Source: Pelagilacustribacter hypolimneticus (GTDB taxonomy: Bacteria > Pseudomonadota > Alphaproteobacteria > Pelagibacterales > Pelagibacteraceae). From it: 40,936 bases of DNA. Below are positions 17,647-24,406 of the stretch, piece by piece; position 1 is the stretch's first letter, and each line of letters opens with the position of its first letter. The notes under the pieces are model-generated. The model was not told the DNA's origin. It searched no databases and was given only the letters and a program-made list of their open reading frames with translations. The stretch lies in contig CBDDXH010000002.1 in assembly GCA_965235125.1 (NCBI GenBank), forward strand, positions 1 to 40,936, read 5' to 3'. Both the position numbers and the translations under genes were made by a program.

Positions 17647-17654
17647 AGTTTATA
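17626..17654 (+). promoter_or_regulatory. Predicted proteorhodopsin promoter
   Basis: TTGAAA (17626-17631) and TTTATA (17649-17654) are separated by 17 bases, a good sigma-70-like arrangement; TATATA at 17651 is an alternative -10 with 19-base spacing. Transcription would begin near 17661, giving a leader of about 33 bases with the ribosome-binding site inside. The -35 lies in palindrome 1 and the -10 in palindrome 2, so a dimeric protein on either repeat would directly block RNA polymerase. Confidence 0.5.
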
Positions 17655-17662
17655 TATAAACT
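17647..17662. repeat. Palindrome 2 upstream of proteorhodopsin
   Basis: AGTTTATATATAAACT is a perfect 16-base palindrome placed immediately after palindrome 1 and covering the predicted -10 element. Some A/T palindromes arise by chance in such DNA, but a perfect 16-mer bounded by G/C bases and adjoining a 23-base palindrome is notable. Possible roles are repressor binding or easy promoter melting. Confidence 0.6.
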
Positions 17663-17680
17663 AAGTAGAAAACTAAAAAT

Positions 17681-17689
17681 GAGGGAGGT
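17681..17689 (+). promoter_or_regulatory. Strong Shine-Dalgarno site of proteorhodopsin
   Basis: GAGGGAGGT, with GGAGGT at 17684-17689, ends four bases before the ATG at 17694. It is one of only two six-base anti-16S matches I noticed before genes in the window, the other being atpE. It decides the proteorhodopsin start, because in-frame upstream starts at 17622 and 17679 lack such a site, and it predicts high translation. Confidence 0.85.
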
Positions 17690-17693
17690 TTTC

Positions 17694-18470
17694 ATGAGTA
17701 AATTAATTAAAATCGCATTGCTAGCGGTAACCATGATTGGAATTACTAGCTCAGCTAATGCAGCAACTGCTTTGTTAAAAACCAATGATTTCGTTGGAAT
17801 ATCATTTTGGTTAGTATCAATGGGTTGTTTAGCAGCTACAGCGTTCTTCTTTTTAGAAAGAGGTTCAGTTGCACCTGCTTGGAGAGTTTCAATAACTGTT
17901 GCGGGACTTGTTACTGGTATTGCATTCATACACTACATGTACATGAGAGAAGTATGGATTGGAACTGGAGAGTCTCCAACTGTTTACAGATATATTGATT
18001 GGTTAATTACTGTACCATTATTAATGCTAGAGTTTTATTTCGTGTTAGCAGCAGTAAGAAAAGTTCCAAGTTCAGTATTCTGGAAACTTTTAATAGGTTC
18101 GACAGTTATGTTAGTTGGTGGTTATGCCGGAGAAGCTGGATACGTATCACCAATGATTGGTTTCATCGTAGGAATGGCAGGATGGATATACATTCTATTT
18201 GAAATCTTCTCAGGTGAAGCTGGAGAGCTAGCAGCTAAGAGCGGTAACAAATCTTTAACTACTGCTTTCAGCGCAATGAGAATAATCGTTACTGTTGGTT
18301 GGGCTGTATACCCGCTAGGTTATATGTTTGGATATTTAACTTCAGGCGGAGCAGACGTTAATACATTAAACGTTGTTTACAATGCCGCAGACTTCTTAAA
18401 CAAGATCGCTTTCGGTCTTATTATTTGGGCTGCCGCAATGCAAAATACTAGTTCAAGAGCAGTTAGATAA
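17694..18470 (+). CDS. Proteorhodopsin, light-driven proton pump (green-type)
   Basis: Seven-helix retinal protein of 258 residues with a cleavable signal peptide (about 1-23, ending SSANA). Proton-pump residues are present: His80 (H75 of reference proteorhodopsin), Asp102 (D97, Schiff-base counterion), Glu113 (E108, proton donor) and Lys237 (K231, retinal lysine, in DFLNKIAFG). The spectral-tuning position 105 is Leu110, the green-absorbing choice; blue forms have Gln. The start is fixed by a strong ribosome-binding site. It stands alone on its transcript with its own promoter and terminator, next to retinal-synthesis genes and facing the ATP synthase F0 genes. Confidence 0.98.
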   Translation: MSKLIKIALLAVTMIGITSSANAATALLKTNDFVGISFWLVSMGCLAATAFFFLERGSVAPAWRVSITVAGLVTGIAFIHYMYMREVWIGTGESPTVYRYIDWLITVPLLMLEFYFVLAAVRKVPSSVFWKLLIGSTVMLVGGYAGEAGYVSPMIGFIVGMAGWIYILFEIFSGEAGELAAKSGNKSLTTAFSAMRIIVTVGWAVYPLGYMFGYLTSGGADVNTLNVVYNAADFLNKIAFGLIIWAAAMQNTSSRAVR

Positions 18471-18487
18471 TATATTTAAAAAGTCAT

Positions 18488-18523
18488 AATAGGGCGAGTT
18501 TAATAACTCGCCCTATTTTTTTT
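18488..18523 (+). terminator. Strong intrinsic terminator after proteorhodopsin
   Basis: A perfect 13-bp stem (AATAGGGCGAGTT at 18488-18500, AACTCGCCCTATT at 18505-18517) with a TAAT loop is followed by TTTTTT (18518-18523). The G/C-rich core stands out in this DNA and is the most convincing terminator in the window. It begins 18 bases after the proteorhodopsin stop. Read leftward it could also end the atp transcript, but with a poorer T-tail. Confidence 0.92.
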
Positions 18524-18539
18524 GTTCTTAAATTATTTT

Positions 18540-19037
18540 TTAAGTAGATTTTCTTTTAAGAGCTGATTTCGTATCTTCTACACTTGAGATAAAAATTTTA
18601 TTTAATTTATTCTTATCTAAAAAATTTTTAAGTAATACCTCTACCGCCTGAATAGAGATTTTAACAGAAGCATCTCTAATATCTTTCAAAGCTTGATTTC
18701 TTATTTGTTTTATTCGATCTTCAGTATTTTTCTTTCTATTTTCCATTTGTATATGGAATTCCTCATTCGTCTTTAAAACATTTCTTTCCGCTTCTTCTGT
18801 GGCAGCATCAATCATTTGTTTAATCTCTTTCTTAGCGTTACCAATCTTTTTTTCATATTCGCTTAGAATATTTTTAGATTCATATTTAAGATTTTCAGCA
18901 TTATCAATTTCATTTTTGATAGAATAAATGCTTTCATTTAAAGTATTAATTATTTTTTGTGGTATTTTAAAATAGATTAAAATGCCTAAAAATATAAAGA
19001 AAGATATAGCGACCCAAAAAGTAGCATCAATAATCAT
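18540..19037 (-). CDS. atpF: ATP synthase F0 subunit b
   Basis: Peripheral-stalk subunit of 165 residues: one N-terminal membrane helix (about 5-25, MIIDATFWVAISFFIFLGIL) followed by a long charged helix rich in Lys and Glu. It overlaps the b' gene by four bases and ends the F0 cluster. A paired b and b' instead of a b homodimer is typical of Alphaproteobacteria and cyanobacteria. The F1 genes are not in the window, so F0 and F1 are in separate loci. Confidence 0.93.
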   Translation of the reverse strand: MIIDATFWVAISFFIFLGILIYFKIPQKIINTLNESIYSIKNEIDNAENLKYESKNILSEYEKKIGNAKKEIKQMIDAATEEAERNVLKTNEEFHIQMENRKKNTEDRIKQIRNQALKDIRDASVKISIQAVEVLLKNFLDKNKLNKIFISSVEDTKSALKRKST

Positions 19038-19609
19038 AAATATTTAGATAAATTTTTCTTCGTTGCCTCTATTATAGCTGCTTTAACACTACTTTGATTC
19101 ATTGGCTCGCCAGCTATTTGCTCAATTACTTTTGAAGCCATTTCTTCAGATATGACTGAGATACTTTTTAGAGAATCTTTTTTTAAGTTCTCTATTTCTG
19201 TTTCAACAGCCTTAATTTCATTTTCAATTTCTTTTTCAAATTGTTTTCTTTTGCTCTTAATTTGTGAATTCAGTTCATTTTTATTTTTTAAAATAATTTT
19301 TTGAACTTCTTTTTTGGCATTTTCAATAGATTGTTCATACTCTTTTAGCTTTTGCTCTGCTAAATTTTTTAATTTTTGAGCTTCATCCAAATCATCTTTG
19401 ATTTTATTCTCTCGGCTATCGATATTATCTCTAATTTTTGGGATAAATAAATTTGATATTGCCAAGTATAGTCCCGTAAAAATTAGAATTAACCAGACAG
19501 CTTGTGAGGCCCAATAGGTCGGATCTAGCTGAGGCATACCAGCCTCAGCTGTTAACAAGTAAGACTCACTTGTTAAAAAGATTCCGATGATTAAAGAAAA
19601 TAGTCTCAT
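19034..19609 (-). CDS. atpF': ATP synthase F0 subunit b'
   Basis: Second peripheral-stalk subunit, 191 residues. A 24-residue hydrophobic leader precedes MPQLDPTYWASQAVWLILIF, the usual b' beginning and membrane span; then a long coiled-coil helix runs to the C-terminus. The first ATG (19607-19609) gives the leader, which looks like a signal peptide ending near TAEAG; the internal Met25 could also be used. Order is atpI-atpB-atpE-atpF'-atpF. Confidence 0.92.
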   Translation of the reverse strand: MRLFSLIIGIFLTSESYLLTAEAGMPQLDPTYWASQAVWLILIFTGLYLAISNLFIPKIRDNIDSRENKIKDDLDEAQKLKNLAEQKLKEYEQSIENAKKEVQKIILKNKNELNSQIKSKRKQFEKEIENEIKAVETEIENLKKDSLKSISVISEEMASKVIEQIAGEPMNQSSVKAAIIEATKKNLSKYL

Positions 19610-19629
19610 TCAAATTTAAAGACTATAAC

Positions 19630-19857
19630 TTAAAATGCAAATAATATAATTAGGGCGATAACTAATCCAAATAGACCAGTTGCTTCAGCTAAAGCAAATC
19701 CTAAAAGTAAATTAGGAAATTGTTTTTGAGCTGCTGAAGGGTTTCTCATAGCACCTGATAAATAATTACCAAATATTATTCCAATACCAACTCCTGCTCC
19801 TGCTAGTGCGATTGCAGCGAGACCCGCTCCAATCATTTTTGCTGCTTCTAACTCCAT
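19630..19857 (-). CDS. atpE: ATP synthase F0 subunit c
   Basis: Rotor-ring proteolipid of 75 residues: two hydrophobic helices joined by the polar loop RNPSAAQKQF (38-47). The ion-binding carboxylate is Glu58 in ALAEATGLFGL, and GAGVGIG at 20-26 is the helix-packing motif. The glutamine typical of sodium-binding rings is not seen in helix 1, so protons are the likely ion. A strong AGGAGG precedes the ATG, fitting the need for many copies. Confidence 0.97.
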   Translation of the reverse strand: MELEAAKMIGAGLAAIALAGAGVGIGIIFGNYLSGAMRNPSAAQKQFPNLLLGFALAEATGLFGLVIALIILFAF

Positions 19858-19861
19858 TGTT

Positions 19862-19867
19862 CCTCCT
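19862..19867 (-). promoter_or_regulatory. Strong Shine-Dalgarno site of atpE
   Basis: On the minus strand AGGAGG lies four bases before the atpE ATG. Perfect ribosome-binding sites are rare in this window, so this one probably sets the high translation of subunit c relative to its co-transcribed neighbours. Confidence 0.85.
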
Positions 19868-19875
19868 TTTTTTTG

Positions 19876-20610
19876 TTAATGGTGTAAATTTAATGCATCA
19901 TTTAAGTAAATGCAGGTTAAGATTGCAAAAACATAAGCTTGCAAAAACGCAACTAATATTTCCAAGCCTGTTAATGCTACTGAAAAACTAAGTGGTAACC
20001 AGCCCCCTAGCATTCCTAAACTAATAACAAATCCCCCAAAAACTTTTAACATAGTATGCCCCGCCATCATATTCGCAAATAAACGAACAGAAAGACTGAC
20101 CGGTCTGCTTAAATAAGAAATTATTTCGATTATTGTAATAAGGGGAAGCAAAACCATTGGTACTCCACTTGGTACAAAAAGCTTTAAATATCCAAAACCA
20201 TGTTTTAAAAAACCTATAATTGTTATAGCAATAAAAATAAATATTGCCATGATTAAAGTAATTATAATATGACTTGTTACCGTAAAGGAGTAAGGCAACA
20301 TGCCTAGCATGTTACAAAAAAGCACAAACATGAATAAACTAAAAATAAAAGGAAAGTAAGGTTTTGCTTTAGTTCCCGCAGTGTCACTAATCATTTTAGC
20401 TATAAAATTATAAATAATTTCAGAAATCAATTGTAGCTTATCAGGGACAAGTTTTCTCTCCCTTGTGCCTAAAAAAAGTACTCCACAAATAGCAAGAGCG
20501 CTTAAAAGCATAAATAAACTTGCATTTGTAAAAGACAGGTCTAAACCTTCTATTTTGATTTCTGGACCAATTCTATAAACTTCGAATTGTTGCATTGGAT
20601 TTGTTGCCAT
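19876..20610 (-). CDS. atpB: ATP synthase F0 subunit a
   Basis: Stator subunit forming the two proton half-channels. The 244-residue polytopic protein begins MATNPMQQFEVYRIGP and contains the essential arginine in SRPVSLSVRLFANMMAGH, with the last helices ending LQAYVFAILTCIYLNDALNLHH, all typical of alphaproteobacterial AtpB. It lies 11 bases after atpI and 18 before atpE in the F0 cluster. Confidence 0.97.
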   Translation of the reverse strand: MATNPMQQFEVYRIGPEIKIEGLDLSFTNASLFMLLSALAICGVLFLGTRERKLVPDKLQLISEIIYNFIAKMISDTAGTKAKPYFPFIFSLFMFVLFCNMLGMLPYSFTVTSHIIITLIMAIFIFIAITIIGFLKHGFGYLKLFVPSGVPMVLLPLITIIEIISYLSRPVSLSVRLFANMMAGHTMLKVFGGFVISLGMLGGWLPLSFSVALTGLEILVAFLQAYVFAILTCIYLNDALNLHH

Positions 20611-20621
20611 AAAATTTTAAA

Positions 20622-20909
20622 TTAATCTTTTTGCTGCATTCTTTTTGCAGCTTTTATGACGTTTAAAATGCCAGCTGCAGAACCTAGAAAAAAGAAAAAA
20701 ATTATTAACCAAGGTTTAGTACCAAACCAAGTATCTAAAATAAACCCAATAATTGTCCCAACCAGTACAGCCGCTACAAGCTCTGTGCCTAATTTAAAAG
20801 CACTCCCTACAAATGAGCTGTTTTGGTTATTATTTCTAATTTTTGAATAATTTTTTAGCTTATCTTTTGCAATTTTTAGGCGAGTTTTAAAGTCTTCATG
20901 GTCTGACAT
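20622..20909 (-). CDS. atpI: ATP synthase protein I (assembly factor)
   Basis: A 95-residue membrane protein with a charged N-terminus, two helices (about 43-62 and 69-88) and the F0F1-AtpI motif GTELVAAVLVGTIIGFILD, then GTKPWLIIFFFFLGSAAGILNV. AtpI is thought to assist c-ring assembly or Mg uptake. It starts two bases after the smc stop and leads the F0 genes. Confidence 0.9.
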   Translation of the reverse strand: MSDHEDFKTRLKIAKDKLKNYSKIRNNNQNSSFVGSAFKLGTELVAAVLVGTIIGFILDTWFGTKPWLIIFFFFLGSAAGILNVIKAAKRMQQKD

Positions 20910-20911
20910 TA

Positions 20912-23356
20912 TTAGGCGACTAGCTCTTCTGCTTTCTCTAAATCTACGGCCACAAGTTGACTAACCCCTTTCTCCGGCATCGTTACTCCGTAAAGTCTGT
21001 GCATTCTGGACATTGTTAGCGCGTGATGGGTAATAATAATAAATCTAGTTTGAGTTATTTTTGTTAATTCATCTAACAAAGTACAAAATCTTGTTACATT
21101 TGAATCATCTAAAGGAGCATCAACCTCATCTAAAACGCAAATCGGAGAAGGATTGACTAAGAATACAGCAAAAATAAGAGACAATGCTGTAAGAGCCTGT
21201 TCACCACCAGAAAGTAAAGTTATTGATTGCAATCTTTTTCCTGGAGGAGAAACTAGCATTTCTAAACCTGCTTCAAGAGGATCATCAGAATCTACAAGTT
21301 CTAGTTTAGCAGTACCTCCATTAAATAATTTAGTGTAAACCTCATTAAATTTTCTATTAACTTTTTCGTAAGCTTCTAAAAGTTTCTCTCTTCCTTTTTG
21401 GTTGAGTTCATTTATGGAAGCTTTTAGTTTAACTATAGCTGAGTAGAGATCAGCACGATCATCTTCCATTTTTTTAATTTCGTCTTGGTATTTTTTTGTT
21501 TCTTCATCAGCTCTTAAATTAACTGAACCCAAAGCCTCTCTTTGTTTTTTAATTTTTTCAAGCAGCGACTCTTGTTTTTCTAAGCTTGGATAATTTTCTG
21601 GGGTTAAACCATTTAAATTTGAAATTGATAAAAGATTAGTTTCGTTATCTATTTGAAGATCATTTTTGATAGAATAAACTAAATCTTTTTTTCTTTTATC
21701 AATGCCTTCTATTGTTGCTTCACTCCTTGCTTTATTTTCTCTGAGTATACTAAATTTTTCCTGGATTTCTTTTAAATTTTGATTGATTAAATTATATTTT
21801 TCTTCAGCTTTATTTAGTTCTTCATTAAGTTCTTCACTTCTTTTTTTAGTATTTTCTATATTCTGAATATTCTGACCTTTATTATTTGCAATTTTTTCAG
21901 GGTTTTTTTGATTTTCGTTAATTTCAAGTATTATTTTATTTTTTCTTTCATTTAATTCATCGATCATTCTGTCAGAATTAGTTTTTAAATTTTTCCAGTT
22001 CTCAAGTTCTACATCTATATTTTTAATTCTTTCTCTTCTTTTTATAGAATCGCTTTTAATTGACTCGTTTTTTCCATAAACCAAGGCATACTGTTCTTGT
22101 GAAGAAGTAATTTGGTTTACAATACTTTTTAATCTTTGAAAAAGATCTTTAGTAAGTTTTTTATCAGAATCAATATAACTTTCAATTTCATTAATAATTT
22201 TATCTAATTGATCTCGAAGCTGTTGCAGACTTGATTTAGACAAGTTTAATTCTGATTGAGACTTTACTTCAGTTTGAGATAGTTCTTTTTCAGTTTTTAA
22301 TAACTCATTTTTTTCTCCAAAAATTCTTTTTTCATTTAATGATGAGTCTAAAGATATACTTTTTTCTCTTTGTAAATCTAAATCTAGAGTTTCTAATGAT
22401 TTTTGAAGTTTAATTTGTAAATCTTTAATTCTAGACGCTTCCTCTTCTAAATTGGTCATTTCAAGATTAAGTTTTTGTAATCTGGCAAGATTCTCCATTC
22501 TTCTGTCTCTTAAAGGGGCTAGTCTTTTATTTTCCTCTTCAAGCATTTGATTATTGTGACTTAAATCTATTTTAACTGCACTAAGCTCATCATCTTGTTC
22601 GTTTAATTTTTCAGTTATTTCTGATTTGTCTTTTTCTATTTCTGTTAGTTTTAAATAATAAAGACCAGCTTCAATACTCTTAATTTCCCTTGAGATATCT
22701 TTGTATCTAGTAGCTTCTTCAGCTTGTTTTCTTAGACTATCTAATTGTTTTTCTTGTTGTCTTTTAAGTTCGTCAGCTCTTTTTAAATTATTTTCTGTTG
22801 CTTCCAATCTAGCTTCCGCTTCTTCTCGTCTTGCGTGGATACCAGAAATGCCCGCAGCCTCTTCTAACACCGCTCTTCGCTCAGCTGGTTTTGAAGTAAC
22901 AAGTGAACCAATTCTTCCTTGGCTAATTAAAGAAGGGGAGTGTGCTCCAGTAGACAGATCAGCAAAAAAAGTTTGCGCATCTCTTGCTCTTACTTCTTTT
23001 TGATTAATAAAATATTTTGAACCTTTATCTATTTCAATTCTTCTTGTAACTATAATCTCATCTAAATCATTATACTGCATAGGCCCGTCTTTATTATTAT
23101 TTTCAATTTGTATAGAGACCTCTGCAATATTTTTAGAAGGTCGATTTGATGTTCCCGCAAAAATAACGTCTTCCATACCAGATCCTCTCATGCTTTTGGC
23201 AGACGTTTCACCCATGCACCATTTTAAAGATTCTACTATATTAGATTTTCCGCACCCATTAGGTCCAACGATTCCAGTTAAACCATCTTCAATATAAAAA
23301 TGAGTTTTATCAAAAAAAGATTTAAATCCAGTAATTTCTATTTTTTTAAATTTCAT
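20912..23356 (-). CDS. smc: SMC chromosome-segregation ATPase lacking a recognisable hinge
   Basis: The 814-residue protein has intact SMC head halves: Walker A GPNGCGKSN at 31-39, GSGMEDVIFAG around 58-68, the signature LLSGGEQALTALSL (from 714), Walker B ICVLDEVDAPLDD (739-751) and ITHH. Between about 180 and 640 it is continuous charged coiled coil. Bacterial SMC is usually about 1,150-1,190 residues with a globular, glycine-rich hinge in the middle. Here nothing hinge-like is seen; the midpoint (about 395-440) stays helical with a possible turn near SSQEQYALVYGKN. No CxxC zinc hook is present either. ScpA and ScpB are not in the window. Confidence 0.93.
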   Translation of the reverse strand: MKFKKIEITGFKSFFDKTHFYIEDGLTGIVGPNGCGKSNIVESLKWCMGETSAKSMRGSGMEDVIFAGTSNRPSKNIAEVSIQIENNNKDGPMQYNDLDEIIVTRRIEIDKGSKYFINQKEVRARDAQTFFADLSTGAHSPSLISQGRIGSLVTSKPAERRAVLEEAAGISGIHARREEAEARLEATENNLKRADELKRQQEKQLDSLRKQAEEATRYKDISREIKSIEAGLYYLKLTEIEKDKSEITEKLNEQDDELSAVKIDLSHNNQMLEEENKRLAPLRDRRMENLARLQKLNLEMTNLEEEASRIKDLQIKLQKSLETLDLDLQREKSISLDSSLNEKRIFGEKNELLKTEKELSQTEVKSQSELNLSKSSLQQLRDQLDKIINEIESYIDSDKKLTKDLFQRLKSIVNQITSSQEQYALVYGKNESIKSDSIKRRERIKNIDVELENWKNLKTNSDRMIDELNERKNKIILEINENQKNPEKIANNKGQNIQNIENTKKRSEELNEELNKAEEKYNLINQNLKEIQEKFSILRENKARSEATIEGIDKRKKDLVYSIKNDLQIDNETNLLSISNLNGLTPENYPSLEKQESLLEKIKKQREALGSVNLRADEETKKYQDEIKKMEDDRADLYSAIVKLKASINELNQKGREKLLEAYEKVNRKFNEVYTKLFNGGTAKLELVDSDDPLEAGLEMLVSPPGKRLQSITLLSGGEQALTALSLIFAVFLVNPSPICVLDEVDAPLDDSNVTRFCTLLDELTKITQTRFIIITHHALTMSRMHRLYGVTMPEKGVSQLVAVDLEKAEELVA

Positions 23357-23940
23357 TATAAAAGTTTATCAATTATTTTTTTGAAAGATTTATAATCTCT
23401 TTCTCCTTTATATTTTTTTTCGTTTATATAGATTGTAGGAGTTGAACTAATTTTATAATTTTTTTGAGCTTCAATTCTCTCATTTAAGATTTTTTCTTCC
23501 AGATCTTTATTGGCTAAACATTTATTCATTACCTCTTCTGTCAAATTAAATTCCTTACCAATAGCCTTAATAGCATTATTAATAATATTAATGTCTGATC
23601 CTGCTGCCCATTTATCTTGTTTTTTATAAATTTCAGTTAAAAATTTAAAATTTGTTTGAGAATTTCCGTCACATTGTAAAATTTTCTCTGCATTTAGAGC
23701 AGCCAGGTCAAGTGGAAAACTGATATGCTCAAATTTTACTTTTCCTTTACTAATATATTCTTTATCCAATTCTTGATAAATTTTCCCGTGAAAATCAGCA
23801 CAATGCGGGCAAGTAAGTGAAGAAAAAACTTTTACTGTTACCATGCCATTAGAGTTGCTCTTACTTTGCGAAGATGAGTCACAACTTACAAATAGAAAAA
23901 TAAAAGAGAATAAAAAAATATTTTTAATTATTTTTTGCAT
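23356..23940 (-). CDS. DsbA-like thiol-disulfide lipoprotein
   Basis: From ATG 23940 this is a 194-residue thioredoxin-fold protein. The N-terminal hydrophobic segment ends in a lipobox (LFVSC, cysteine 20), suggesting membrane anchoring in the periplasm. The active site is CPHC, in SSLTCPHCADFHG, and the cis-proline loop is STPTIYIN. This is the DsbA / BdbD-like group (thioredoxin_4), probably a thiol oxidase. A TTG four codons upstream is less likely. The neighbours DUF721 and smc match a conserved alphaproteobacterial order. Confidence 0.87.
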   Translation of the reverse strand: MQKIIKNIFLFSFIFLFVSCDSSSQSKSNSNGMVTVKVFSSLTCPHCADFHGKIYQELDKEYISKGKVKFEHISFPLDLAALNAEKILQCDGNSQTNFKFLTEIYKKQDKWAAGSDINIINNAIKAIGKEFNLTEEVMNKCLANKDLEEKILNERIEAQKNYKISSTPTIYINEKKYKGERDYKSFKKIIDKLL

Positions 23941-24406
23941 TATAGGCTTCAATCAATTTATTTAATGTTTTTTTAAGTCCTTCATTTTTAATATTCTCTA
24001 ACTTATTACTATAATTCAATTTAATTTCATTTAATGGCAAATTATTTTTAAGTGATTTTTTTTCCTGAACAACTTTCAGTTTAACTTCTTTAATACAATT
24101 GAAACCAAAAAAACTGTTAATTTTATCCATAATTTCTTGCTTACTATATTCTACAGTAACTTCATTCCCATGAATGACGTTTAAAACTAAAGTTCCATTA
24201 TTCATTTCTTTACCCATTTTTACCGTACTTGGATAACACGCATCTGACAGGTTTTTACCTACCATTTTAGTCCAGTTATCGACTATATTAGAAAAATTAT
24301 AACTCCCTTTTTTCAATAGTTTTTTTAGGCCTTGCGGTAATGACTTAGAAAAAGGCCTTAAACCTTGTATGAAGGTATTGGTTTTATTATTATTTTTATC
24401 ATGCAT
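23924..24406 (-). CDS. DUF721 (DciA-like) protein
   Basis: A 160-residue protein with a DUF721 core: GLKKLLKKGSYNFSNIVDNWTKMVGKNLSDACYPS followed by GTLVLNVIHGNEVTVEYSKQEIMDKINSFFG. DUF721 includes DciA, the ancestral loader of replicative helicase DnaB in bacteria without DnaC; whether this member does that is inferred. Its ATG (24404-24406) lies next to the mutY ATG on the other strand (24401-24403) in ATGCAT, so the two genes overlap head to head. The C-terminal 45 residues are Lys/Asn-rich. Confidence 0.82.
   Translation of the reverse strand: MHDKNNNKTNTFIQGLRPFSKSLPQGLKKLLKKGSYNFSNIVDNWTKMVGKNLSDACYPSTVKMGKEMNNGTLVLNVIHGNEVTVEYSKQEIMDKINSFFGFNCIKEVKLKVVQEKKSLKNNLPLNEIKLNYSNKLENIKNEGLKKTLNKLIEAYNAKNN

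Larger units (their letters stand above)
17463..17693 (+). promoter_or_regulatory. Proteorhodopsin upstream region (longest non-coding gap)
   Basis: This 231-base interval contains no convincing gene. It holds an imperfect stem-loop near 17496-17526 (core AAGATTT / AAATCTT at 17500-17517, loop TTAT) without a T-tail, then an AT-rich stretch, two adjacent palindromes (17624-17646 and 17647-17662), a likely promoter and a strong ribosome-binding site. In a window where most gaps are under 60 bases, its retention suggests regulatory content. Confidence 0.55.

Noticed and set aside
17622..17693. A longer proteorhodopsin starting at TTG 17622 or ATG 17679
   Set aside because: The extra residues cross the predicted promoter and ribosome-binding site and would bury the signal peptide. 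The strong Shine-Dalgarno site points to ATG 17694.
19630..19857. A sodium-type ATP synthase c-ring
   Set aside because: Glu58 is present but the helix-1 glutamine of sodium rings is not; proteorhodopsin and proton-pumping respiration beside it fit a proton ring.
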